From Cloeon dipterum (lineage: Eukaryota > Arthropoda > Insecta > Ephemeroptera > Baetidae): a stretch of DNA of 64,000 nt. This document shows positions 12,001-23,400 of the stretch, piece by piece; the stretch's first letter is position 1, and each line of letters starts with the position of its first letter. Under the pieces are notes generated by a model. It had not been told where the DNA came from. It saw only the letters and a list, made by a program, of their open reading frames with translations, and did no database searches. The position numbers were made by a program, and so were the translations under genes. The stretch lies in assembly GCF_949628265.1 (NCBI RefSeq), contig NC_088787.1, positions 25,534,501-25,598,500 of the forward strand, written 5' to 3'.

Positions 12001-13159
12001 ATGAAGCCTGGTTTAATTTTTTCTCAACATATTTCACATAGCTTAAAACCAATTGGCATCATAGCTATTTTATTTTAAAATATTAAACTATTGCTGTTGT
12101 TTTTATATATCTTTCATTGAATAGTTTATGCCACTTCCTTGGAGCAAAATATTACAATTATTGATCTCATACTTTTTCATATTGCTCTTGATTAATCGCG
12201 AATTCAGAATCAATTTTGCTCTCATTTTTATCATTTAGAAAAACGAAATTGCGTCAGCTTTTATAGGCCCACTTGTCTTGAAATTGTTTTCATTGGAAAT
12301 TGAATCTATCCATGAAGAATGTTTATGTTAATTTTTGTATTAATTGCAGGAGAAGCTGAGGATCCTGCCGCCCAAGCTCTGTTCTGGATCTCCACCTGGG
12401 TGGACTACACAGACAAGTACGGCTTTGGCTATCAGCTTTGCGACGACAGCGTGGCTGTTGCGTACAACGACGGCACCAAGCTGATCTTGCTGGCAAATGA
12501 GACTGACCTTCAATACATTGAGCGAGACGGACAGGAGCACTACCACAAGATGTTGTCCTACCCAACCAGTCTGTCCAAGAAGATGAAGCTGCTTGACTAT
12601 TTCCGCCGCTACATGGTTGAGCATTTGGTCAAGGCTGGTGGCCGCCGGTTGTCCAAGGAATCTGACTCAATGGCCAGGATGCCCTACCTCTGCCACTGGT
12701 TCCGCTCGAGAAACTGCGTCATCATGTTCTTAACCAATGGAACTCTGCAGGTTGGTTTCTTCATCTCTTCTGTTCTATAATTAGTCTTGAAGAAAATTTT
12801 ATGTTGTATTGTTGAGTAAAATCATATTATAATAAAATTGCATGTGCGTGGATTGAATTGAGATGTAATAATTTAAGCACTAATATACTTGTCAAATTTT
12901 CATTACTGAAGTTAGGATTGAGAAAGCACTAAATTTTTAATTTTGATCCTTTCAGATCAACTTCTCAAACCACAACAAACTGATCATCTGTCCGTTGATG
13001 GAGGCTGTGACGCACATCACGTGTGACAATGTTCCCCACACATACCGCTTCTCCACCATTGAGCGCGAAGGTTGCTCCAGCGTGCTGCACAAAGGCCTAG
13101 AAACTGCCCTGGTGAAGGTCAAGGCTATGATCGCCACGACACAACCAACCAACGCTTGA
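9057..13159 (+). CDS. polo: Polo-like kinase 1 (serine/threonine kinase polo), 589 aa
   Basis: Seven exons join in frame to 1770 nt: 9057-9158, 9263-9487, 10110-10327, 10385-10683, 11313-11633, 12350-12750 and 12956-13159. The kinase domain shows the PLK-type glycine loop GKGGFAKC (residues 33-40), ATP-binding Lys55 in [15 protein letters not shown] with catalytic Asp149, DFG at 167-169 and the activation-loop Thr183 in [14 protein letters not shown] (equivalent to human T210). A linker follows with RRPLTQ, resembling the PLK destruction box. The C-terminal polo-box domain is complete: WISTWVDY at the start of PB1 (phosphopeptide-site Trp) and NHNKLI in PB2 (the His/Lys pincer). Length is close to human PLK1 (603 aa). 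It drives mitotic entry, centrosome maturation, spindle assembly and cytokinesis. No key residue is missing. Intron 5 contains a foldback MITE. Confidence 0.97.
11741..12029. mobile_element. Foldback/MITE element with ~110-bp inverted arms and 11-bp direct repeats
   Basis: Two inverted arms, about 11778-11890 and 11917-12030, are roughly 90% identical by eye and share the block GACGTCATCAAGTACGTCCT with its complement. The loop is about 26 bases. Flanking direct repeats TATTTCACATA at 11730-11740 and 12030-12040 look like the target-site duplication; about 38 extra bases separate the left repeat from the left arm. No open reading frame is present, so it is non-autonomous. It sits in polo intron 5 (11634-12349). 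Confidence 0.8.
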
Positions 13160-14110
13160 TTTTAAATTGCTGATTCTTGTATTTTTATCGATGGTCATGA
13201 TAACGCATAATTTTTTTAACTACTTCATAAACGAAACAAACAATGTGTTTTGACAAAAGATATTGCTTGCCTTTGATACATATTATATGAATCCGTAGTT
13301 GATACAATTATCTTAACATTTGTAGGGTAAATACTGCCTAGATTTTAACTTTTGTAAATATTTCACTCAAAAAGTATCAGCATTTTACACACTGGATGTA
13401 CTCTCAATAAAACGCTGCCAATTTGCAAGAGTCTAAAATTGAAAAATGGCTTTATTTAAACAACTAGTGCAATAGAGATATTTTTTCTTGAAGTATTGAT
13501 AAGAGACTAGTTAAGTTATTGAAAAGAAACTAATGAAATGACATCTATAAACTCTACCTTTCACGTGTGACTTTTTTTTGAAGATTTTTGGTTTTATCCG
13601 TTGTTAACATTTCATTCCTTGTGCATTATTCTTGAAGCTCACATGCAAAAAAAATTAAATATAATTATTATATTTTAGCCCTAATTAAAATTTCCTTACG
13701 AGGGGAAAGCATCAAAGCTGGAGCTCTGTTTGTATTATTTATTTTGATACACTTGGCATTCATTGCTAGTTTAAACTAGAATTTATGGAACTTATCAACG
13801 GTTCTTGACTGATAAACCCAATGAGCTCTTTTTCAATAGAAAAAACGAATAATTCTGATTTTGGCCTGGCATATTTCGCGCCATTGTATTCTCAAAATTT
13901 AAAGTCCTTTGTTCCGAGTATTGTGTACAGGGCATGCGTCAGCGAATACAAATTCATCCAGCCAATCGGCTTTGGACAACTCAAGCGGTGCGCGCTGCGA
14001 TTGGTAGATCGCCCTCGGCCAGCCACGTTCCGCCCGGTGTCGCTCTTCGTGTCAGTTCTTCAGCCCAACACCACTTTCGTGGACATTTTTCGACTTACCG
14101 GCCCTTCGCG
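13160..14110 (+). other. polo 3' flank and PDIA3 upstream region
   Basis: The first part is the polo 3'UTR, with AATAAA at 13406-13411. From about 13900 the sequence becomes more G/C-rich and holds CCAAT at about 13962 and an inverted ATTGG at about 14000, consistent with a promoter and 5'UTR for the ER chaperone gene that starts at 14111. I do not see a full ER-stress element (CCAAT-N9-CCACG). Confidence 0.45.
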
Positions 14111-17100
14111 ATGGTGTGGAAGACCGCTCTGCTGCTCGCTTGCGCCTGGACAGTGTGCCAGGCCGGCGAAAAGGATGTCCTCGAGCTCACGGACGACGAC
14201 TTCTCCACCAGAATCGCTGAACATGAAGTCGCCGTTGTCATGTTCTACGCACCCTGGTATGCGATACATATACGACCCTCATTATTTAGATTTTATCTGA
14301 TAAATATCTCTGGGGTTTTGAAGTTTAAACGCTGTTACCCTAAATAGATTTAGTTTTTTTTTGACATTTTATGCGACAGGGTCGTTATTTTAACTCCTGA
14401 ATTCCTTATCAAAAATGAGACACCTACTGCAGCTCAGGATGCGGGCTGTGTATGTACATACATATTACAGATTTTTACCTGATGTTACATAAATATGTAT
14501 CTCGTCTCTTGAATAACATATATGTAGGTATTTTTCATATTTCCTCTTTCGTATGAGAACAATAAATAAACTAGGAAATTTGATACAATATGGCAAAGAT
14601 TTGAAAAAGTTATAATGTATTGCATGAGCCCACATAGCCGCAGGAAGTTTGAATCCCAGTTTGTGCTAGATCTCGTCCCTCGCACCGGATATTCATTTTC
14701 CTATATCGGTGCAGTGTGTTGTGGCTCCGTGTAATTAACTCCCGGAATTTTCCGCAGGTGCGGCCATTGCAAGAGGATGAAGCCTGAGTACGAAAAGGCG
14801 GCGCCGACGTTGCGTGCAAACGACCCGCCCGTGACCCTGGCCAAGGTGGACTGCACAGAGGCCGGCAAAGAAACTTGCAGCAAGCACGGCGTCACTGGTT
14901 ACCCCACCATCAAGATCTTCCGCAACGGAGAGGTGTCGCAAGACTACAGCGGGCCCCGAGAGGCCGACGGCATCGTTAAGTACATGAAGTCGCAGGTGGG
15001 CCCCAGCTCGAAGGAGCTCGCCAACGTCGCCGATTTCGATAAGTTCACCAGCAAGGAGGAAGTGGTCGTGGTCGGCTTCTTCAAGGAGGACTCTGACCTG
15101 AAGAAGGCCTTCCTCAAGCTGGCCGACGTCCTAAGGGAGAAGGTCACCTTTGGCAACTCCGCTGACGAGGCTGTCCTGAAAAAGGCTGACGTCAAGTATG
15201 TTGAAATGCAAGATGTATTTGTTATTGAGGTCTGATTTTATTTTCTCCCGCAGCGATGGCATTGTTTTGTTCCGTCCTAAGCACCTGGCTAACAAGTTCG
15301 AGCCCGCAACCGTCAAGTACGATGGAGCAGCCAATAAAGACGCCATTGAGAAGTGGATAAACAAAAACTAGTGAGTAATGCAACCTTGGGTAATGCTGAT
15401 ACTACTTACAAATTACATTTTTTTAGTGAAATAATACGCTGCTATAATTGCGTTTTGTTTTTAAATATATTGAAAGCATTTGGTTCTAGTGTTGTTTATT
15501 ATTAAGGGCAGGCTGAACTACTCAACAATTTTTAATAAATGCCATTTTTAAAATTTAAAAACAACATTTTAAAATACGGGGATGCAAATCACGAGCAGCC
15601 TATAATGTATTTTGAATGCTGAAAGATGTAATTTTTCTGAAAAACTAATCAGTCCATGTCTGCCAAAAATTGATACAATTTAGAATTTCACTTAAAACTC
15701 TTGCAGTCATGGCCTGTGCGGCCACAGAACTCCTAACAGAGCCGACGAGTTTTCGATGCCCCTTGTGTTGGCCTATTTTGATATCGATTACAAACTCAAC
15801 CCCAAAGGTTAGGCCCGTTTGGCGTGAATGCATGACTAACAGTTGTTTGTTTTGTTTGTGTTTGCTCCCTTTAGCCATGGTCTGGTTGGACACAGAACCA
15901 GAGACACCTCCAAGGACTTTGAGAACCCACTTATTGTCGCTTACTATGCTGTTGACTACACTAAGAACCCCAAAGGTATGGCGTTTTTGTTTGTTTGGTT
16001 GAACTTACCCCCTCACTGCACCTTTTTTGCTCTCACCCTTGTATAAGAGATGGGAAAAGTAACTGTGTTAAGTATTATTAAATCCAACTGGCCGAAACTT
16101 TGACTTGACAGCTGCTGTTGTTGAAAAATTTGAGAAGTATTTTTCTCTGAAAGCTAATCAAAGTGTTCATTCGCAATGTTTTCTTTTAATTTTAAGTCTT
16201 AGCTTGTTATAAGTCAACATCAGGTCAATACTACTACGAAAACTCTTTCTACAGGCACAAACTACTGGAGAAACCGCATCCTGAAGGTGGCCAAGGATCA
16301 CACAGATTTCAACTTTGCAATCAGCGCTAAGGATGATTTCCAGCATGAGCTGAACGAGTTTGGAATCGACTTTGTGGCTGGAGACAAGCCTCTGGTGTTC
16401 GCTCGCGACGCTAAGAACCGCAAGTTTGCCATGAAGGACGAGTTCTCGTGAGTTATTAAACCCACACAACTATTGATGAAATTTAAATTTTATATTTTAT
16501 GCAGCATCGAGAATTTTGAAACTTTCATTAAGGACCTGAAGGCTGACAAGCTGGACCCGTACCTCAAGTCTGAGCCCATCCCTGACGACAACGAGGGCCC
16601 TGTCGTGGTGGCCGTGGCCAAGAACTTTGATGAGGTGGTTACCAAGGTGGACAAGGACGTTTTGATTGAGTTCTACGCTCCCTGGTGCGGACACTGCAAG
16701 AAACTGGCCCCTACCTTTGACGAGCTTGGAGAGAAGGCAATTACATTATTTCCTTTGCTTGAGAATCGTCAATTTTTTTTATTTATTATTATTATTATTA
16801 TTAATTTATTAAGCATGCAGTAATTTGGCTAAATTTGTCCACTTCTTTGTAATTTTATCCTTGGACGCTTTGAAAACGCCTGATATTTATTTGATCCAAT
16901 TTAAATTTTACTAATCAAACAACCCAAAAGTATTATGCATCATGGAAATTCTATAATTATTTTTATGTTTTTTTTTTATTGGCCCACAGATGAAGGGTGA
17001 GGACGTGTCTATCGTGAAGATGGACGCCACCGCCAACGACGTGCCATCAACATATGACGTCCGCGGCTTCCCTACCCTGTACTGGGTGCCCAAAAACAAC

Positions 17101-17295
17101 AAGGACAGCCCTGTCAGATACGAGGTACTTACTCCATCCTGAAATAAAATTACAAGTTCCTTAAACGATGACTGCTTTCTTTTGCAGAGCGGACGTGAGG
17201 TGAACGACTTTGTTGAGTATATCGCCAAGCATGCCACCAACGAGCTCAAGGGCTACGATCGCAAGGGCAAGGAAAAGAAGAAGGAGGAGTTGTAA
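14111..17295 (+). CDS. PDIA3: Protein disulfide isomerase A3 (ERp57/ERp60), 489 aa
   Basis: Exons: 14111-14256, 14758-15195, 15254-15370, then 15707-15807 or 15875-15975, 16255-16447, 16505-16736, 16990-17124 and 17188-17295. With one alternative exon the CDS is 1470 nt. The start codon opens a signal peptide ([19 protein letters not shown]). Two thioredoxin domains carry CGHC active sites ([11 protein letters not shown] near residue 49 and [12 protein letters not shown] near residue 370), separated by b and b' domains, and the chain ends KKKEEL, a KDEL-type ER-retention signal. It catalyses disulfide formation and exchange in secretory glycoproteins with calnexin/calreticulin. Human PDIA3 has 505 aa. 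Two oddities: the b' exon is present in two tandem versions, and the intron after 16736 appears to use a GC donor. AATAAA at 17692-17697 is a likely poly(A) signal. Confidence 0.95.
15707..15807 (+). other. PDIA3: PDIA3 alternative exon 4a
   Basis: A 101-nt exon with a good TCTTGCAG acceptor and CCCAAAG/GTTAGG donor. It begins the b' domain with (Y)[11 protein letters not shown] and ends DYKLNPK(G). Its phases match exons 3 and 5 exactly. It retains the cysteine of LCGHRT found in vertebrate PDIA3. Exon 4b, 67 bases downstream, is an equivalent-length homologue. Confidence 0.85.
15875..15975 (+). other. PDIA3: PDIA3 alternative exon 4b
   Basis: A 101-nt homologue of exon 4a with acceptor CCCTTTAG and donor AAAG/GTATGG. 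It encodes (Y)[15 protein letters not shown] and ends DYTKNPK(G). It shares 17 of 33 full codons' residues with 4a and has Val in place of the LCGHRT cysteine. As 101 is not a multiple of three, using both or neither exon would shift the frame, so use should be mutually exclusive. Confidence 0.85.
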
Positions 17296-18031
17296 AGCGG
17301 CCGCTAAGTGCCGAGAAAGACTCAAACTAATTGTTTTGTCCGCTCTGCATGATGAGATGAATACTGTCTTCTAACGACTCCTGCGAAAATTGTTGATTGT
17401 GTGCTGTTTGAATGATGGTTGAAGATACATTTGCGTTGTTCCATTCGAATTTCTTTAAAATCGCCTCGAGGAATTGCTCCATTCCAGTTTCTATTTATTT
17501 CCGCCAGACTAAGCCACTGCGCTTGGTGCTCTTTTGAAATTTCAAATATGCATTTTCTGTACGTCCTCGGATCCGGTGTGATTGTTACTTCTGTTTTTCT
17601 TTTATTGTCTGGCCGTGACTTTGACAAAGATCTGGTTGTGGGGATAATCATAAATAGCAATTGATTTTGATTAAAACTAGAGGTTTTTGATAATAAAATG
17701 AGAAAATCGTAATGTCTATCAGCGCAATCCAGAATTAAAAGTCTTTTGATAGAGTATTAAACTAGCGATGCTTTTATTTATCACCCCCACGCCTGTGTTG
17801 GAAATACACATGAAAAGAAGCCTGCCACAACAATTACCATCTGACATGTTAGTTACGCAGCAAATGAATCAGCCAAGCGGAACAGAAGGAATCATGGAAA
17901 CTACCCCTAATTCATAGCAACCCCAGCATAAAGGGGAGACGAGCCGTCGTTTGTTTGGCACCATTCGGCAGTCCAGCGTGATTCCCCCTTGCCAGTCATT
18001 TACCGTGGTTAGACTTTTTGCATTTGGCACG
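17296..18031 (+). other. PDIA3 3'UTR and CCDC112-like upstream region
   Basis: The PDIA3 3'UTR runs to the poly(A) signal at 17692-17697. After it about 330 bases lead to the next start; CCCCAGCATAAAGGGGAG near 17920 lies in the likely promoter. No coding exon is visible. Confidence 0.45.
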
Positions 18032-20016
18032 ATGACAAGCAGCAAAAAGGATGCCGGGTGCCGAAATGCTAAGGAGAAGCTAGCCAAGCTGAGGACCGAG
18101 GAGTCGGTGATCATGAGGAGCTGCAGGTCTTCGATAAACGCGATCAGAATGTGCGACCAGCGATTGGCCAACGATATCAACATCGTCACGAGAGAGCTCG
18201 AGGAGACTAGGTAAATTACATAATTATTCCAATTTTTTTGAACATAGGAGGGTACTATTATTCAATATTTTATCCTCTTGTATAGAAAGCATGAAAAGAT
18301 GAAAATCAACCAGGATATTTCCGACATATTTGAAGAGCTGGTTGCAGTGCAAAACGTAATAAAAAAGGACGAAAGCTTACTTGATTTCAGTAAGTTTTTA
18401 GGGAAAAAAATTAGCACGCTCAATGCATAATTAACAATGCAAAATTTTTCAGATCCTAAATCTTGTAAAGAGAAGCTAATGCAGCTACAGAGTAGAATTC
18501 TTCAAACACGAGACTACCTGGAGAAGGAGTATTAAATCGATTTTAATTGTATTTCGTGTTTAAATCGCCAGTTCAATTATGCAGGATTTTCATTCTGAAG
18601 AATGAAGAGAAAACGTTATACGACGAGGTCTGTTTGGCGCAGCAGCGAATAGAAGACTACTCAAAATACGATTTATTACCCACAAGTCATTACAAATTTG
18701 TGAACGCCAAAGTCACTAAGCAGATCAAAAATTTCAACACCACTAAAGATGAGGTTTGCAAATTTTGATCGTTATTATTTTTTTTTTCGAATTATTCTGA
18801 TACAATGTCTGTCCTTCAATTAGGATATTCAAAATTATGAGAAATTTGTGGAAATTCATGGACACTGCGGAGGCTGGGACGAGCAGGACCATTTGCTGTT
18901 CCTCAGGGCAAGAAAAAAGTTGACAAAGCAAAAGGACCACGAGAAACTTTATTCAATGCTGACGGCTCAGTTGCCTGGTAAACTCGGTCTTTTCCAAAAA
19001 TAATAAATAAAATAAATTTGCTTCTGCAGATTTGACGTCGAAGAAAATCATGCAGCATGTGCAATGGTTCGAAGAATACGAGACATTAAGAGAGAAAAAC
19101 AAGCTTGCGATTCAAAGGTGGAAAGAGTCCAAGTTGAAAGAAAAGGAAAGGCGACGATCAAGCGAGAGGAAGGGTTCAATTGGCTCGTTGGACACTAATG
19201 TCGAAAACGAGCTGAGGAAACAGGAAATCGCTTCGTGGAAGGTGATACTCCCGTGCTCATAAGGAATATGAAAATAATTGATAGGAAATTACAGAAGAAA
19301 AAAGAGCAAGAGAAGGAGGAACAGGAGAAGAGGCTGCAAGAAAAGAAGGAAGCCGAGCGGCTGCAGGAAAAATTGAAGAGGAACAAACACGTGAGTTTCA
19401 CTGCTCTAAATTACAAAATTTGATTTATTTTAAAAGCAGGAAAAGGCGAGAGAAAAGATCGAGATTATGAAGCAGGAGAGGCAGAGGTGCGAGGAAAGCG
19501 CCAAAGCAGAGCAGAAACTGTTGGAGGCAGAGATCAGGAGGGAAAGGGCGGAAGAAGCTAGAAAAATGATAAGAACCTACAGGTTAAGGAGTTTTCGTAT
19601 TTAATATTAAAAAACAATAAAATAATTTATCTGAAGCAAGAGATTTTGAAACTTGTTTTCATAATTTTCCCTTTATATACGTCATCCCAATCTACAGGAA
19701 AATGGACGAGATGCACATTGAAAAGCTCAAGTTGCTGCGACTGACAAGACAAGACAAACGTGAGCCGTTGCAGTTGCCAGCACCCCGCCTGTCCGCACCG
19801 CGCAACCCCGACCGACTGCTGCAGATGACGCAAGTGTGGCGAGCCAAGTGCAAAATCGACGAGATGGAAAGCAGGGGCAAATTTCCTCAACCAACTCTGC
19901 ACGTCCGCAACATTCCACATTTGTAATAATCCACAATTTAACCTCTTCTCGAATAGTAATAATATATAATTTCTAGGAAAGTTCCAGAGTGGAGGAGAGG
20001 AATGAGTGTAACGTAG
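18032..20016 (+). CDS. CCDC112: Coiled-coil domain-containing protein 112-like, 465 aa
   Basis: Ten exons join to 1398 nt: 18032-18210, 18286-18389, 18453-18528, 18585-18753, 18824-18977, 19030-19241, 19295-19390, 19440-19582, 19698-19922 and 19977-20016. The N-terminal half is helical with coiled-coil segments. A conserved HGHCGGWDEQDHLLFLR motif (around residues 188-204) is the hallmark that suggests CCDC112. It is followed by a long Lys/Glu/Arg/Gln-rich coiled coil (KKKEQEKEEQEKRLQEKK) and a short C-terminal tail ending VPEWRRGMSVT. CCDC112 is a poorly studied centriolar-satellite/cilium-associated protein of about 450 aa; that role is from the family, not this sequence. The start is the only ATG in the open frame of exon 1. 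The 3' end abuts convergent NCLN. Confidence 0.8.
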
Positions 20017-20444
20017 TTGTGAGTTTACCAATTTTTTTGGCTTTTATTTGATACGGCGCGTAAATCGCACAAAGCAGTTGATGGGCCTACAACATAGGGA
20101 TCTGCTTCTTTGTAGAAAATTTGCCAGGAAGGCACTCGATCTAAAACTTCGTTTCCTCAACACAATAACAATCAAACAAAACTCAACAAACGCTAGTTTG
20201 ATTTTCCTCTATATTTGAAAGAGATAAAACAATTAAATAACTGAGCACAGCGTGAATATGAAAAGAGACAGGAGTCGGTTTCTTGACTGGCGAAAGGCTT
20301 TGATGAATGCAATCACAAAATGGCACTAAACTTTGCTTGCAAGTCTCGCGAATGGAAAGTTTGTAGCATGTAATCATAAAATTTGGAAAGATTAGGAGGG
20401 AACGTGACAGGTGGGAAGAGGCAACCGACGGCCGACTTATCTGT
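20017..20444. other. Convergent 3' ends of the CCDC112-like gene (+) and NCLN (-)
   Basis: Only 428 bases separate the two stop codons. A minus-strand AATAAA (plus TTTATT at 20043-20048) lies just 27 bases beyond the CCDC112-like stop, so the NCLN transcript probably spans the whole spacer and the two 3'UTRs overlap. No AATAAA for the plus gene is evident here. Confidence 0.5.
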
Positions 20445-23400
20445 TCACTGGACTTTGCTTTTTGCAGGAACGGACACGCGCGCCACCAGACCGTAGAAAA
20501 GGGAGAAGTTCTGCAAAGAGAGAAAAATGATAAGGAAAAGTGAAACATTTCACGTTTATTCAGCACTGACCTGTATACAAAGATAACTGAGGCCGAGGTA
20601 GGCGACAATGGCGAACGTGAGGAATAAGTCAAACACGGCCGGCTTGACACTGTAAACATTCACAGTGGCTTTGGTCACGTCATAAAAAGAAAAGTCTGGA
20701 TCTCTCTTGTCCGGGACCAAATGCGAAACTTTCACGTCCTTTAAGTATCTGAAAAAAAAACAATATAAGATGAGGAGAAGAGGCAGAATTTGATCCGCAC
20801 CTTGACAATACACCCTGCAAACTGGTGACTAGAGAATTTTGTTTGGTGGCTAGAACTTGAGCAGCTCTCGGCTGAGCAACAAGGAAGTCCATTACTCCTT
20901 CAATTGCAGTCTCATCAACTTTCTGCAATGATTTTTGAAAGACATATGAATTAATACTGATTAACTTGAAACAGAGCTTGTGGAATGAAGATCTTCAAAG
21001 TAATCGACAAGAGAATATTAGTAATAGTTTGTTATTAATAAAAAAACTCGCACTTCTACACACATACAAAAATATCACTTCATTTGTTAACATTTTTTTT
21101 GGTGAAATTTATTTTTTTAAGTTAAATCATGAAATTGTTCAACGTTGAACTTCTTATGGGATTATCCAAAATTAAAAGAAATTATTAAAGATCTAGAGCA
21201 ACCATTCAGGCAATGAAATATTTTTTAAAAACGAGGAACAAACGTTATTGCTACCAGTACCTGACTACCCTGACTAAGTTTTAATTTACTTACATTTGAA
21301 CACATGTCAGGGCAGTTAAAGTTCAAGTAAGTGCTATAAAACTTTAATGCGTCTACTCAGCTTTTTTATTAAATATCTCTAAGCTTAATATCACTAGTTG
21401 GGAGGCTACGCCAACTAATTAAAAATGAAGAATTATGTTTGACTTACCAGATTTTCCGTAAAAACGTCCTCAGCAGAGAGGTTGTAGATGTACCTAGCGA
21501 GCGCTTCTGACAAAATGCTCGCCTTTTGAGCGATGCTCTCGGTGTCAATGGTATTGTCCAAAATAGTGGCGCGTGAGTAGTCTTGATGGCTCTGTAAGAA
21601 AATATTTTACAAGTTGGTTGAATAGAAAACAGAGTTCCGATCACGAGGTCACTTGTCACTCACTTTCAGCGCAGACACAGTGAAGCCAGCCATTCTCTTC
21701 ATGCTGAGCCGCTCATGCTCCCAGAACATGCGCTTGTCTGCCAGGTTGATCTTCTTGTGCATCAACTCAACCTTGACCTCAGGGTTCAGCTCTTTGGCCG
21801 CCTGCGTCAGCTCTTGGAAGAAGTTGGACGTGGCCGTGCCTTCCTTGGGTGGCTTCGAGTAGTGCACGTAAATGTCTTTTCCAGAGGACAACGCATCCAG
21901 GCAAATCACAAAATGAGCATTCTGCAAGATTAAATTCTTGTAATGAGTGCAACAATTATAAATTAAAAATACTATATAGTTCACACAAGTTAACCTCTTT
22001 ACTGACAGTCGTAAAAAACCAGAATCTAATTTTGAATATTTTTAAATGATTGGTTTATTTCAAGGTTATTTTTTTCTAAAACAAAGGAGGCTGCAGCTAA
22101 TACTGTGGTATGAATTCTGTCTTGGAGGTTAAGTACTGCTGATGAGGCCTGACAATGAGGGGCCCAAACATTCGCTAAACAATACAAGTGTACTGTTTTC
22201 CTTTCACAATTTCAGTATTAACTATACATTTGGAATTAATCTGAAAAGCTGAGCCAGCCATTCAAGGGTTTTAAGTTTCAGATTTTATTTCTTTTCACCA
22301 GATTTAAACAGGTTAAATATTTAACAAATTAAAAATATACTAAAATTATCAGTGTTTTTAATATTAAATCAAATAAAACTGTGTAGTTCATATTATTCTC
22401 GGCAAGAGTGTATTAAGTTAAATATATAACCAATCAAGAATGATTTACCTGCAGTGGTGAGCCGTCAATGCTGTCAATATGGTCCTCCAACCACTTCTTG
22501 GTGCCCTGGTAGTTGAGTTTGCCAGCACCAGACAACAGGAACATGAGGTTGAACTTTGCGTGCGTCCTCTGTGAGCTGTACAGTTGTGAGAAAATCCTGG
22601 CCAGCTCAATCAAGACGGCAACCCCTGATCCGTTTGAGTCAGCGCCAAAAGCCAAATCCTGAAGAAATTAAAACAAATGAGTCATAAAAATGACCATCGT
22701 TGATATATTCTCACAGGCGCTACGCCGAAGCTGTCATAGTGGGCAACAATGGCCACCGTCGGCAGTTTGTCTTCCATGCCGTGTCCTCCAAGCTTGCCCT
22801 GGATGTTAGCCACAGACACGTCAGTGCGCGTGTGCGACTGGTGAGTGTTTACCACGATCTGGTAGCCGTTTGCAGACACAGAATGCATCAGAGCTGCAAA
22901 ATTGTTTTGATTAAAATTCTTCAAATTGATTTTATTCCAATGAGTTGGAGTTTATTGGATAAAATATCCATTAGACTTACAACTGGAGAAATAAAAAAAA
23001 ATGAAAATAGCATTGCAAATTGAATCACAAATTTTTAGATGGTTGCAATTAAAAAATTGTTTACCCACTGTCTCTTAAAATGATTCCCCAGTGTTTGAAG
23101 CGAGTGAGTGGCTATTTGTTTTTAACCAATCGTGGAGGACTTTAGTCTGGAAATGGCAAAAGCCAAACTGAACAACTCAACAGCACATCATGTCACGCTT
23201 TTAAAATCCCAAACTCACTTTCCAAAGCAGACCCTCGAGCTGGCTGTGGTGTGGTAGGGATAGTAGTGCTCAGGTCGGTGAGCACATCGTCGATGGAGGG
23301 GTTCCAGTGGGTGAAGTAAACTGGGATGGACACCTCCCGCTCCATCATCAGGTCTTCCAGCTCAAGAATATTCTGCAAACCAGCGAAATCAGTTATTTTC

